Origin: Chloroflexota bacterium
GTDB taxonomy: Bacteria > Chloroflexota > Limnocylindria > Limnocylindrales > CSP1-4
Length of the DNA: 32,067 bases
Assembly: GCA_025935655.1 (NCBI GenBank)
Contig: JAICUV010000004.1
Location: 1-32,067 of the forward strand
Direction: 5' to 3'
Both the position numbers and the translations under genes were made by a program. The notes under the pieces were generated by a model that did not search any database, was not told where the DNA came from, and saw only the letters and a program-made list of their open reading frames with translations. Below, in pieces: positions 7,435 through 15,747 of the stretch (position 1 is the stretch's first letter; every line of letters begins with the position of its first letter).

Positions 7435-8669
7435 GCCGCGTCGGCCGCGCGCTCAAGCCCGCGCTCGTCCCCATCCTCGCGATCATCACGGCGTTCATCG
7501 TCGGCTCGATCTTCATCCTGATCACGGACTTCGACGCGCTCTCGAAGCTGGGCAGCGATCCGGCAGGCGCCGTCGGCCAGGCGGTCACCACCGTCGTCAA
7601 CGCCTACGCGGCCATGATCCTGGGCGCGTTCGGCGATCCGTCGAAGATCAGCGCGGCGCTCGCCAACCCGACCCCGCGCCTGGTCGCCGCGGCCATCCGG
7701 CCGATCACCGAGACGCTCGTCGCCGCGACGCCGCTGATCTTCACCGGCCTTGCGGTCGCGATCTCGTTCCGAAGCGGCGCCTTCAACATCGGCGTCGAGG
7801 GCCAGTTCGTCCTCGGAGCCTTCGGTGCCTCGATCGCCGCGATCGCGCTCAAGGAGCAGCCGATGTGGCTGATCATCCTCGTGAGCTCCCTCGCGGGTGT
7901 CGTGACCGGTGCGATCTGGGGCTTCATCCCGGGCGTGCTGAAGGCGAAGACGGGCGCGAGCGAGGTCATCACGACCATCATGCTCAACTACGTCGCCGCC
8001 CAGATCGTCCTGTTCGGGCTGCGCTCGGAGTTCCTGCGACAGGAGAACTCGGACCAGCCGATCTCGAAGGTCCTGTCCGACTTCGTGCGCATCCCGCAGA
8101 TCTTCGACCTGCCGTCGATCCGCCTCCACTGGGGGTTCGTGGTGGCGTTGATCATGGCCGTGATCGTGTCGTGGTTCCTGTTCAAGACGACCCGCGGCTT
8201 CGAGCTCCGTGCCGCCGGGTTCAACATGACCGCGGCGCGCTACGCCGGCATGAGCGCCACGGGCTCGATCATCATCGCGATGGTCCTGTCCGGCGCCCTC
8301 GCGGGCCTCGGCGGCTCGATGGAGGTCCTCGGCACGGTGCCCCAGATGTCCAACGACATCAGCGCCGGCTACGGCTTCAACGCGATCGCGCTGGCACTCC
8401 TCGCCGGCAACCGGCCACTCGGGATCGTCGCGGCGGCGCTCCTGTTCGGCGCCCTGCGGACCGGCGGCGGCCTGATGCAGGTCAAGACCGGCATCCCGCT
8501 CGACCTCCTGACGTTCATCCAGGCGCTGGTGATCATGTTCGTCGCGGCCCCGGGTCTCATCCGGGCGATGTGGCGGCTGGACCCCCGCAAGAAGGAACCC
8601 GAGCTCCCGCCCAAGCCCCCGATCTCGGGTGCGATGGAGGGTCCGGCGATCCAGGGGACCGAGGCATGA
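7431..8669 (+). CDS. ABC transporter permease 1 of the nucleoside importer (YufP-like)
   Basis: The 412-residue integral membrane protein has about eight to ten hydrophobic helices. The BPD_transp_2 signature region appears as FRSGAFNIGVEGQFVLGAFG, the conserved loop next to the substrate path, and later as RAAGFNMTAARYAGM, the ATPase-coupling loop. The start TTG 7431 overlaps the ATPase stop by 4 nt. The C terminus is a ~40-residue Pro/Lys/Glu-rich cytoplasmic tail. It should pair with the second permease (8666-9997) to form the channel for nucleosides delivered by the BMP lipoprotein. Confidence 0.92.
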   Translation: MSRVGRALKPALVPILAIITAFIVGSIFILITDFDALSKLGSDPAGAVGQAVTTVVNAYAAMILGAFGDPSKISAALANPTPRLVAAAIRPITETLVAATPLIFTGLAVAISFRSGAFNIGVEGQFVLGAFGASIAAIALKEQPMWLIILVSSLAGVVTGAIWGFIPGVLKAKTGASEVITTIMLNYVAAQIVLFGLRSEFLRQENSDQPISKVLSDFVRIPQIFDLPSIRLHWGFVVALIMAVIVSWFLFKTTRGFELRAAGFNMTAARYAGMSATGSIIIAMVLSGALAGLGGSMEVLGTVPQMSNDISAGYGFNAIALALLAGNRPLGIVAAALLFGALRTGGGLMQVKTGIPLDLLTFIQALVIMFVAAPGLIRAMWRLDPRKKEPELPPKPPISGAMEGPAIQGTEA

Positions 8670-9997
8670 CCGCCGCCAGCCCCGCCGTCACGCCCGAGCA
8701 CGCCGCTCACGAGGACTCGATCGCCGAGCGCTCGGCGCGACGGGCCGCCCGCACGCGCGGGGTGGTGTTCTGCGTCCTCGGGCTGCTGGCGTTCAACCTC
8801 GCCCTCAGCTCGTTCGACGTCCCGGCCAACTTCAAGTTCTGGATCGACAAGCAGGGCGGTGCCGCCCTGGACATCCAGACGAGCGTGGGCGTCCTGTGGA
8901 TGCTCGCCGGCATCGTGACCGGCGCATCCGGCCTGTGGCAGCTCTACCGCGGCCCCGCCTTCCGCTGGCGCGCCGCGCTGGGCCTCATGGTCGTGTTCTG
9001 GGTGACCGCGACGTTCGGGTCGCTGCTGGCGGGCAAGACCGCCAACCTGACGGGCGTGTTCTCGGGCACGCTGGCGCTGGCCGCGCCGATCTCGCTGGGC
9101 GCCTTCGCCGGCATCATGTCCGAGCGCTCGGGCATGGCCAACATCGCGATCGAGGGCAAGCTCCTGCTCGGCGCGTGCGTCGCGTCGATCGTGGCCAGCG
9201 TCGTCAAGATCCAGCTGGGACCCGACGCGGACCCGTTCATGCTCGGCGTCGCGGCGTTCATCGGCGTGATCTTCGCCTCGCTGGCGGCGGCCGCGACCGG
9301 CCTCCTGCTCGCCTGGCTGGGCATCCGCTGGAAGGTCGACCAGTTCATCGCCGGCATCGTCATCAACTTCGGCGCGGTCGGGATCACCAACTTCCTGTTC
9401 CTGCGTGTCCTGACCAAGAACACCGAGCTGAACACCCCGCCGAGCGTCGAGGCCGTCAAGCTGCCGATCCTCGGCGACATCCCGGTCATCGGGCCCATCC
9501 TGTTCAACCAGACGCCGTACGTGTACTTCACGCTGCTGCTCATGGTCGCGTTCACGTACATGCTGTTCCGGACCCGCTGGGGCCTGCGCCTCCGGGCGTC
9601 GGGCGAGAAGCCGTCCGCGGCCGGCACCGTCGGCATCGACGTCATCAGCATCCGCTACCGCGCGATGCTCATGGCGGGCCTGATGGCCGGGATCGGCGGA
9701 TCGGCGCTGAGCCTCGCCTCCGCAGGCTCGTTCCAGATGGGGATGTCCGCCGGCAAGGGCTTCATCGCGCTGGCCGCCGTCATCTTCGGCGCGTGGAACC
9801 CCGTGTACGCGTTCGGCGCGGCGCTCGTCTTCGGCTTCGCGGACAGCGCCCAGGCGTTGCTCTCGATCCTGGGCGTCGACGTCCCGCCGCAGCTGCTCAA
9901 CAGCGTGCCGTACATCGTCACGATCATCGTCGTCGCCGGTGTCGTCGGTCGCGTCCGTGGCCCGGCCGCGGTCGCCCAGCCCTACGACCAGGGTTGA
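8666..9997 (+). CDS. ABC transporter permease 2 of the nucleoside importer (YufQ-like)
   Basis: The 443-residue membrane protein starts at an ATG that overlaps the stop of permease 1 (ATGA). It carries the same family loop (SERSGMANIAIEGKLLLGA) and a coupling loop (RLRASGEKPSAAGTVGIDV). Compared with the usual ~310-residue YufQ, it has a long N-terminal part: a polar ~35-residue lead followed by about three extra hydrophobic segments before residue ~130. The function of the extra helices is unknown. Its position in the overlap-linked cassette makes a heterodimeric channel with permease 1 almost certain. Confidence 0.92.
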   Translation: MTAASPAVTPEHAAHEDSIAERSARRAARTRGVVFCVLGLLAFNLALSSFDVPANFKFWIDKQGGAALDIQTSVGVLWMLAGIVTGASGLWQLYRGPAFRWRAALGLMVVFWVTATFGSLLAGKTANLTGVFSGTLALAAPISLGAFAGIMSERSGMANIAIEGKLLLGACVASIVASVVKIQLGPDADPFMLGVAAFIGVIFASLAAAATGLLLAWLGIRWKVDQFIAGIVINFGAVGITNFLFLRVLTKNTELNTPPSVEAVKLPILGDIPVIGPILFNQTPYVYFTLLLMVAFTYMLFRTRWGLRLRASGEKPSAAGTVGIDVISIRYRAMLMAGLMAGIGGSALSLASAGSFQMGMSAGKGFIALAAVIFGAWNPVYAFGAALVFGFADSAQALLSILGVDVPPQLLNSVPYIVTIIVVAGVVGRVRGPAAVAQPYDQG

Positions 9998-10022
9998 GGC
10001 GGATGCGTCGGATCCGGGCGCT

Positions 10023-11072
10023 GTGAGCGCGGGCTACACCGTGGACGAGTGGGGCCCGGTCCACGCGATCCCCACGTTCCACAAGGCGGGGGCGGGGGAG
10101 CGGACGGCGCCGTTCGGGACCGCCGAGCACCCGATCCCCCTGATCATCGACTCCGACCCCGGTCTCGACGACGCCCTGGCGATCGGCCTCGCGGCCGCGT
10201 CCCCCGAGATCCAGCTCCTCGCCGTGACCACGGTGGGCGGCAACGCCGACGTGACCCGGTGCACGGAGAACGCCCTCCGCCTGCTCCACGCCTACGGCCG
10301 CGACGACGTCCCCGTGGCCGAGGGCGCGGCCGGCGCGCTGCTGGGCTCGATCGTCCGCGCCACCGAGGTCCACGGGGAGAGCGGCATCGGGTCCACGACG
10401 CTCGAGGCGTCAACCAACGCCGCGCGGCCCGAGGGCGCCGTGGCGCTGATCGCCCGCCTGCTCGAGACGCACCCGGAGCCGGTCGCGATCGCGCCGATCG
10501 GGCCGCTCACCAACATCGCGCTGCTGCTGCGGCTCTACCCGCACCTCTCGAGCCGGATCTCGCACCTGTGCCTGATGGGCGGCTCCATCGGGGAGGGGAA
10601 CACCACGGCGTCAGCGGAGTTCAACATCATCGCGGACCCCGAGGCCGCGGACGTCGTGTTCCGGAGCGGCGTGCCGATCACGATGATCGGGCTCGACGTG
10701 ACCCACCAGGCGCTGCTCGACCGCGAGTCCGCCGCCGCGCTGCGCGCGCTGGGCACGACGAGCGGCCGCATCGCCGCGGAGCTGACCGAGTTCGCGCTGG
10801 ATCGCAACCTCGAGTGGTCGGGGAGCACGACGACCGCGATCCACGACGCCGTCGCCGTCGCGCACCTCATGGTCCCGGACCTCGTGGCCGTGGCGCCGTA
10901 CCACGTGACCGTCGACACGACGCAGGGCCCGGCCCGCGGGCGCACGGTCTGCGACGGCCTGCCGTACCGGCTCCGGCGCGACGGGCGGCAGCCCAACGCG
11001 GACGTGGGGATCGTGATCGACCGCGGCCGGTTCGAGCGGCTCCTCGTCGACGCGTTCGCGCGGCTGCCCTGA
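10023..11072 (+). CDS. Inosine/uridine-preferring nucleoside hydrolase
   Basis: The 349-residue protein has the calcium-binding N-terminal signature DSDPGLDDA (about residues 43-51) of the IUNH family, plus LLAVTTVGGN, the substrate-region motif AEFNIIADPEAA and the late AIHDAVAVA, where the HD supplies metal and catalytic contacts. It hydrolyses the N-glycosidic bond of nucleosides to base and ribose. It follows the importer permeases by 25 nt, so imported nucleosides are probably cleaved here. The start is uncertain. GTG 10023 gives ~40 residues before the core, and GTG 10041 is an alternative. No strong Shine-Dalgarno separates them, and no closer start codon exists in frame. Confidence 0.88.
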   Translation: MSAGYTVDEWGPVHAIPTFHKAGAGERTAPFGTAEHPIPLIIDSDPGLDDALAIGLAAASPEIQLLAVTTVGGNADVTRCTENALRLLHAYGRDDVPVAEGAAGALLGSIVRATEVHGESGIGSTTLEASTNAARPEGAVALIARLLETHPEPVAIAPIGPLTNIALLLRLYPHLSSRISHLCLMGGSIGEGNTTASAEFNIIADPEAADVVFRSGVPITMIGLDVTHQALLDRESAAALRALGTTSGRIAAELTEFALDRNLEWSGSTTTAIHDAVAVAHLMVPDLVAVAPYHVTVDTTQGPARGRTVCDGLPYRLRRDGRQPNADVGIVIDRGRFERLLVDAFARLP

Positions 11073-11713
11073 CCGCGAGCCGGGAGCTGCCGGCGGCGCT
11101 GCGGTTCGTGGCGCTCGGCGACTCGCACACCATCGGCACGTCCGTCGCCACGGAGGACCGCTGGCCGGACCAGCTCGTCGCGCGGCTCGTGGCCGCGCCG
11201 CCCCCGGTCGCCACCCTCGAGCTCGTCGCCAACCACGCCGCGAACGGCTCCACGGCGGGCGACGTCGTCCGCCGCCAGCTTCCGCGGCTCGAGGACCACG
11301 CGCCGATCGGGTTCGCGACGCTCCTCGTGGGCGTCAACGACGTCGTCCAGGGGGTCCCGGAGGCGACCTATCGCGCGGACGTGGACACGCTGGTCACCGC
11401 GCTGCTGGGGCGCCTCCCGGCGGACCGGATCCTGTGCGTCGAGACGCCCGACTACACCGTGACGCCACGGGGCGCCGACTTCGGGGAACCCGCCGCACGG
11501 AGCGCGGCGATCGTCCGGAACAACGCGATCCTGCGCGATCGGTGCGCGGCTGCGGCGATCCGGTTCGTGGATGGGATCCTGGAGATCTCGCGGGACGCCG
11601 CGACCGACCGGACGCTCGTCGCCGGCGACGGCCTGCACCCCTCGGGCGCGCAGTACCGCCGCTGGGTGATCGAGCGCATCGAGCCCGCGGTGCGCGAGCT
11701 CCTCCGCGGCTGA
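11069..11713 (+). CDS. SGNH/GDSL-family hydrolase
   Basis: The ~200-214-residue protein shows all four SGNH blocks: GDSHTIG (nucleophile Ser), the Gly of ANHAANGST, GVNDV (oxyanion Asn) and GDGLHPSG (catalytic Asp and His). It lacks a signal peptide, so it is cytoplasmic. Substrates of this family are esters (lipids, acyl groups on sugars). In this operon, removal of acyl groups from an imported glycoside is possible but speculative. The start is unusual. The only candidates are CTG 11069 (overlapping the upstream TGA), CTG 11099 or GTG 11108. I use the earliest because a GTG 11108 start would remove part of the first strand of the fold. Confidence 0.8.
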   Translation: MTASRELPAALRFVALGDSHTIGTSVATEDRWPDQLVARLVAAPPPVATLELVANHAANGSTAGDVVRRQLPRLEDHAPIGFATLLVGVNDVVQGVPEATYRADVDTLVTALLGRLPADRILCVETPDYTVTPRGADFGEPAARSAAIVRNNAILRDRCAAAAIRFVDGILEISRDAATDRTLVAGDGLHPSGAQYRRWVIERIEPAVRELLRG

Positions 11714-11741
11714 CCCTCCGGGCGAGGCCCCGCGGTCAGCC
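11708..11741. terminator. Hairpin spanning two convergent stop codons
   Basis: GGCTGACC (11708-11715) pairs with GGTCAGCC (11734-11741), and flanking CGCGG/CCGCG extends the stem with one bulged C. It covers the ends of the SGNH gene and the GerMN lipoprotein gene, so it can act on both strands. There is no T-tract. Confidence 0.5.
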
Positions 11742-12773
11742 CGCGGGCGTCAGCCAGACGCGGTACTCGGTGAGGTTCTCCACCGAGCCGTCCTTCGCCG
11801 ACAGGTCGAAGACGCGGAGGGTGCCCCACTGGGCCTTGCTCACGGTGTACGACAGGCTCACCTTGAACGTGCCCCAGCAGCCGGTGCCGCACGACGCCAT
11901 GACCTGGCGGTCGACGAGCCGCCTGTTCGCCGCGTCACGCAGCTCCATCCGGAACGTGGCCTCGAACACGTTCGCGAGGCCGCTCACCGTGCCCGGGTTG
12001 CCCAGGCTGGCACCCCACGCGGGACGGTCCACGAAGATCGCCGGCAGCTGGTCGCGGAAGTCGGCGCGGACGATGGGCCGGCCCTCGGGCGGGAACATCA
12101 CGCCCTCGCCGCCGAACACGGTGGTCGGCGTGCCGTCGAGCTCGAACCGGACGCCGTCGACCGTCGCGAACTGGGTCAGCGTGTAGACCACCTGGCCGAG
12201 CCGCTGGAGCATCGACTCGCTGCCGCCGCCGGACTCGAACTCCTTCGACAGGTCGACGGTGGCGACGCCGTCCTTGATGGTGACGCCGAGGAGCGTCGTG
12301 CCGTCCGGGATGGCGGTGTACATCGCGGGACTCGTGGCCATCTCGGCGGCTGCGGGCCCCTCGAGGAGCGCGCGCATCGCCGCGGTGGCGACGGCCTTGG
12401 TCTGCGGGACCTCGCGCAGCACGGGCACGAGGCCCTCGTTGCCGGTGAAGCTCCCGAGGACGAAGTAGGCGCGGACGATCGTGCTGCCCGCCGGCACGGC
12501 GGTCGGTTTCGGGGTGGCCGCGGGTGTCGCGGTCGCCGCCGGGGAGCCCGTCGGCGAGGCGCCCGGCGTGACGGACGGCGAGGCCCCGGCCGGCGACGGC
12601 GAGGAGAGGTCCGGCGTCGCGTCGTCGGACGCGACCGGCAGGGACTGGTCGGCGGAGGGCTCCGGGGTCGCGGGGCTGCCCAGCGGGCCCGTGGACGGGG
12701 AGCAGGCAGCGACGAGGGCGGCGGCGAGGAGCAGGCACAGGGCGGCGGTTGGAAGACGGTGGAGGCGGATCAT
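11736..12773 (-). CDS. GerMN-Gmad2 lipoprotein (LpqB-like partner of the two-component system)
   Basis: The 345-residue exported lipoprotein has signal peptide LPTAALCLLLAAALVAAC with the lipid Cys at about 24. A ~75-residue Pro/Ser/Ala/Thr linker follows, then a GerMN domain (about 100-225: YFVLGSFTGNEGLVPVLRE, ALLEGP, IPDGTTLLGVTI, VATVDLSKEF, VVYTLTQF), then a Gmad2-type Ig-like domain (about 240-345, with a CGTGC pair and VSLSYTV). GerMN and Gmad2 are known from spore-germination proteins and from LpqB. Its ATG overlaps the histidine kinase stop by 4 nt (ATGA), so it is co-translated with the kinase. By analogy with LpqB it may modulate that kinase at the cell surface. Confidence 0.88.
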   Translation of the reverse strand: MIRLHRLPTAALCLLLAAALVAACSPSTGPLGSPATPEPSADQSLPVASDDATPDLSSPSPAGASPSVTPGASPTGSPAATATPAATPKPTAVPAGSTIVRAYFVLGSFTGNEGLVPVLREVPQTKAVATAAMRALLEGPAAAEMATSPAMYTAIPDGTTLLGVTIKDGVATVDLSKEFESGGGSESMLQRLGQVVYTLTQFATVDGVRFELDGTPTTVFGGEGVMFPPEGRPIVRADFRDQLPAIFVDRPAWGASLGNPGTVSGLANVFEATFRMELRDAANRRLVDRQVMASCGTGCWGTFKVSLSYTVSKAQWGTLRVFDLSAKDGSVENLTEYRVWLTPAG

Positions 12774-14242
12774 GACCTGGTCCCCGGTGCGGGTTCCGAC
12801 ACGCGCCCAGCATCGGCTTGGCGTGTGTCGGGCGCATCGGCGGGAGGTAACGATCCTGTCACGGGGAGCGTGAGCGCGACGATCAGCCCGCCACCCGGCC
12901 GGTTCCGCGCTCGCAGGCTGCCGCCGAGGAGGGCCGCGTGCTCGGCCGCGATGGCCAGCCCGAGCCCGGACGAGCCGCCGACCGCGCCGCCGCGCGAGGG
13001 GTCTGCCTTGTAGAACCGGTCGAACAGGTGGGCGAGCGCGTCCGGCGCCACGCCCGGGCCGCGGTCGGCGACCGTGACCACGGCCCCGCCCGACACCGGG
13101 GTCACCGAGACCTCGACGGCGGCACCCGGCGCGTGCGTGCGCGCGTTGTCGAGCAGGTTGCCCAGGATGCGGTCGAGGCGGCGCGGGTCGGACTCCACGA
13201 TGACCGGGGCCGTCGGCAGGACCACGGTCGCCTCAGCGTGGCGTGCCGCGACGACCGCGGTCACGACCCGCCCGAGGTCCAGGCCCTGCACCGTGAGCTG
13301 TTCCGCGGCCGCGTCGAAGCACGAGATCTCGAGCAGGTCGTCCACCAGCACGCGGAGCCGTCGGACGTCCGCGACCATCAGCTCGCCGGCTCGACGGGTC
13401 TCGGGCGGCATCGAGGGCAGCGAGGCCTCCAGCACGGACGCCTCCGCCACGAGCGCCGTGAGCGGCGTCCGGAGCTCGTGCGTGACGTCTGCCACGAATC
13501 GGCGGTTCTGGCCCTGTGCCTCCTCCAGGCGCGAGACCGTCGCCTGGAGCGAGTCCGCCATCCGGTTGAAGTCCTCCGACCAGCGTCCCAGCTCGTCGCG
13601 GCTGCGCACGGGCACGCGGGCGGCGAGGTCGCCGTCCGCGATCCGTCGTGCCGCGTCCGCGCCGGCGGTCACCGGACGCAGGATGCCGCGGGCGATGAGC
13701 CCCGAGGTGACGAGGGCGAGCAGGATGGCCACGAGTCCGCCGGCGAGCAGCCCGAGCCGGAGCTGGGCGAGCGCATCCTCCACCGCGCGGGCGGGGAACA
13801 CGAAGTAGAGCGACGGGCCCGGGCCCTGCCTGCCGCCCACGACGAGGGAGGGCTCGCCGGCGATCGGCTGCCACGCGTAGCCCAGCTGCCCGCCGGCGAC
13901 GATCGCGCGCAGCTCGGGAGAGATCGCGTCCAGGGCGCCCTGCAGGCGGGAGGACGCCCACGGGGAGCCGTCCCCGAAGTCCGCGATGACCTCCGCCTCG
14001 CCGCGCAGGCGGAACTGCTCGGGCAGGCCGCTGGCGCCGAACGACGCGGCGTCCACCGGGGCGGGATCGGCCGCGGGAAGGAGCACCGAGAGGTTGAAGT
14101 CGGCCTGCTGACGGGCGTCCGCGACGAGCCGCGCGCGGAGCGACGTGTCGACGAAGGCATAGACGCCGACCCCGATCGCCGCGACCGTGAGCACGACCAG
14201 CGCGACGAGCGTCACCGCCAAACGGGTGCGGAGGCTGCGCAC
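12770..14242 (-). CDS. Sensor histidine kinase (MtrB-like)
   Basis: The 490-residue kinase has an N-terminal helix (LAVTLVALVVLTVAAIGVGVY), a ~150-residue extracytoplasmic sensor, a second helix (LGLLAGGLVAILLALVTSG), then HAMP (PVTAGADAARRIADGDLAARV). The H-box is FVADVTHELRTPL and the ATPase domain holds N box ILGNLLDNARTHA, G1 DRGPGV and G2 SSGLGLAIA. A ~30-residue polar tail follows. It should autophosphorylate and pass phosphate to the regulator just upstream. The start GTG 14242 has GAGG 9 nt before it and sits 11 nt after the regulator stop. The MtrB comparison rests on operon order and overall layout. Confidence 0.92.
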   Translation of the reverse strand: MRSLRTRLAVTLVALVVLTVAAIGVGVYAFVDTSLRARLVADARQQADFNLSVLLPAADPAPVDAASFGASGLPEQFRLRGEAEVIADFGDGSPWASSRLQGALDAISPELRAIVAGGQLGYAWQPIAGEPSLVVGGRQGPGPSLYFVFPARAVEDALAQLRLGLLAGGLVAILLALVTSGLIARGILRPVTAGADAARRIADGDLAARVPVRSRDELGRWSEDFNRMADSLQATVSRLEEAQGQNRRFVADVTHELRTPLTALVAEASVLEASLPSMPPETRRAGELMVADVRRLRVLVDDLLEISCFDAAAEQLTVQGLDLGRVVTAVVAARHAEATVVLPTAPVIVESDPRRLDRILGNLLDNARTHAPGAAVEVSVTPVSGGAVVTVADRGPGVAPDALAHLFDRFYKADPSRGGAVGGSSGLGLAIAAEHAALLGGSLRARNRPGGGLIVALTLPVTGSLPPADAPDTRQADAGRVSEPAPGTRS

Positions 14243-14253
14243 GGTGCGGGGCC

Positions 14254-14946
14254 TCAGGCGCCGGCCCGCGCGGCCTTGTAGCCGGCGCCGCGGACGGTGA
14301 CGATGAGACTCGGGTTCGCGGGATCCGCCTCGACCTTGGAGCGGAGCCGTCCGATGGCGACGTCGACCAGCCGCGAGTCCCCCAGGTAGTCGTAGCCCCA
14401 GACGCGGTCGAGGAGGGCGTCGCGTGCGAACACCTGGCCGGGGTGGCGGGCGAGGACCGCGAGGAGGTCGAACTCGGTGCGGGTGAGCGCGATCTCCGCG
14501 CCGTCGCGGGTCACGGTCCGGCCGGCCGCATCGATGACCAATGAGCCGAGCCGCAGCAGGCCCTCGTCCGAGGCCGCGTCCGCGTCCCGGCGCCGCAGGG
14601 CCGCCCGGACGCGGGCCACGAGCTCCGGCATCTCGAACGGCTTGCGCAGGTAGTCGTCGGCGCCGGACTCCAGGCCCACCACGACGTCGATCGTGTCCGC
14701 CCGCGCGGTGAGCATCACGACCGGCGTCGTGGCCTCGCGCCGGATCGCCTGCAGGACCTCGAGGCCGTCGACCCGAGGGAGCATCACGTCGAGCAGGACC
14801 AGGTCCGGGCGGTCGGCGCGCCAGCGCTCGAGGCCCTCGACCCCGTCGGACGCGGTCTCGACCGTGAACCCGGCGGCGCGCAGGCCGAGCGCGGTGATCT
14901 CGCGGATCGACGGATCGTCCTCGACGAGGAGGATGTGGGCGTCCAT
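14254..14946 (-). CDS. OmpR/PhoB-family response regulator (MtrA-like)
   Basis: The 230-residue regulator has a receiver domain (acidic pocket VEDD, phospho-acceptor about D53 in LVLLDVMLPRVDG, switch Thr in MLTARAD, Lys in YLRKPFE) and a winged-helix DNA-binding domain (LTRTEFDLLAVLARHPGQVFARDALLDRVWGYD, ending VRGAGYKAA). It should bind DNA as a phosphorylated dimer. It lies 15 nt after the zincin gene and 11 nt before its kinase. No clear Shine-Dalgarno is visible, so coupling to the upstream gene is likely. Confidence 0.94.
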   Translation of the reverse strand: MDAHILLVEDDPSIREITALGLRAAGFTVETASDGVEGLERWRADRPDLVLLDVMLPRVDGLEVLQAIRREATTPVVMLTARADTIDVVVGLESGADDYLRKPFEMPELVARVRAALRRRDADAASDEGLLRLGSLVIDAAGRTVTRDGAEIALTRTEFDLLAVLARHPGQVFARDALLDRVWGYDYLGDSRLVDVAIGRLRSKVEADPANPSLIVTVRGAGYKAARAGA

Positions 14947-14961
14947 GCGGCACGTGACGGC

Positions 14962-15342
14962 CTAGCGGCCGCCACGCTCCTCCGCCAGCTCGTGGAGCCG
15001 CTCGTCCGAGATGCCGAAGTGGTGGGCGATCTCGTGGTGCACCGTGTCGATGACCTTCGCCCGGAGCGCCTCGGGGGTCCGGAACTGGCGCTCGAGCGTG
15101 CCCCGGAAGATCGTGATCCGGGACGGCGTCTGCGCCCAGTCCGCGCCCAGCCGGTTGCGCGGCACGCCGGAGTACAGCCCGTACAGCCCGTAGGCGCCGA
15201 CGGACGCGAGCTGCTCCTGGGTCGGCCACTCCTCGATGACGATCGCGACGCTGCCCAGCCGCTCGCGGAACTGGTCGGGCAGGGCGTCGATCGCCTCCGC
15301 GACCCAGTCCTCGAACGTCTCGTCCTCGACTCGTGCGTCCAT
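14962..15342 (-). CDS. Small zincin-like metallopeptidase (Zincin_1/DUF1025 type)
   Basis: The 126-residue cytoplasmic protein has the minimal zinc protease motif HHEIAHHFGISDERL (about residues 101-115), giving HExxH plus a third His and a downstream Asp. The preceding PSRITIFRGTLERQF and RNRLGADW fit the compact possible-metallopeptidase family seen in Actinobacteria and relatives. The target is unknown. It heads the operon with regulator, kinase and lipoprotein. Its ATG 15342 sits 8 nt from a TAGGCT -10, so its mRNA is probably leaderless. Whether peptidase and signalling are functionally connected is inference from linkage only. Confidence 0.87.
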   Translation of the reverse strand: MDARVEDETFEDWVAEAIDALPDQFRERLGSVAIVIEEWPTQEQLASVGAYGLYGLYSGVPRNRLGADWAQTPSRITIFRGTLERQFRTPEALRAKVIDTVHHEIAHHFGISDERLHELAEERGGR

Positions 15343-15350
15343 CGCGGGCC

Positions 15351-15356
15351 AGCCTA
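15351..15356 (-). promoter_or_regulatory. -10 hexamer TAGGCT, leaderless promoter of the zincin-RR-HK-lipoprotein operon
   Basis: TAGGCT on the minus strand is separated by 8 nt from ATG 15342. GCGGGGC (15364-15370) and GCCCCGC (15390-15396) form a 7-bp inverted repeat across the region where a -35 and upstream contacts would fall. That makes it a candidate operator. Confidence 0.5.
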
Positions 15357-15732
15357 GCCCGAAGCGGGGCGATGCGCTGTGCCCGGGCAGCCCCGCGATC
15401 TCCGCGCCCGCAGGCGTTCGCCCGCCGACGAACGTCCACGCTTGCCGCGCGTCCGGGTCCGCGCCGCAGTCAACGAAATCCCGGTGAGCTGTGGACGCGA
15501 GGCGCGTTCGATGACTCCGGGGCATTGCGAGGGCCGCGCGGAGCAGGTGCGACGAGACATTCGGTGACCGTCGCGGATCGCAACCACGATGCCGGTAGCC
15601 GACGACGGGGTTCCGTTGCCCCACAGGCGGTCCCCCGCGCCCGGCTGACCCGCCCCGGAGCGGGGGATCGGTCGCTCCCGGCAGCGGCCTCCTTGCCGCC
15701 CGGTGACCCTCCCCGGATCCCTCCGCCCGGGC
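15357..15732. other. Gap of about 400 bp upstream of dnaE with no recognisable gene
   Basis: The stretch between the zincin and dnaE starts contains only short frames with arginine-rich, unconvincing translations. It holds a local AT-richer spot (about 15469-15482) and a small CCCCG-GAG-CGGGG hairpin about 75 nt before the dnaE -10. I find no tRNA, SRP, 6S or riboswitch signature. Some of it must carry the two divergent promoters. Confidence 0.5.
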
Positions 15733-15738
15733 TACCAT
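15733..15738 (+). promoter_or_regulatory. -10 hexamer TACCAT, leaderless promoter of dnaE
   Basis: TACCAT lies 9 nt before the GTG start of dnaE at 15748, leaving no room for a ribosome-binding site. Confidence 0.45.
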
Positions 15739-15747
15739 GGGCCTCCC

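Noticed and set aside
15333..15587. Short frames of 60-80 codons in the gap before dnaE
   Set aside because: They are Arg/Pro/Ser-rich, overlap each other on both strands and have no ribosome-binding site or promoter at the right place.
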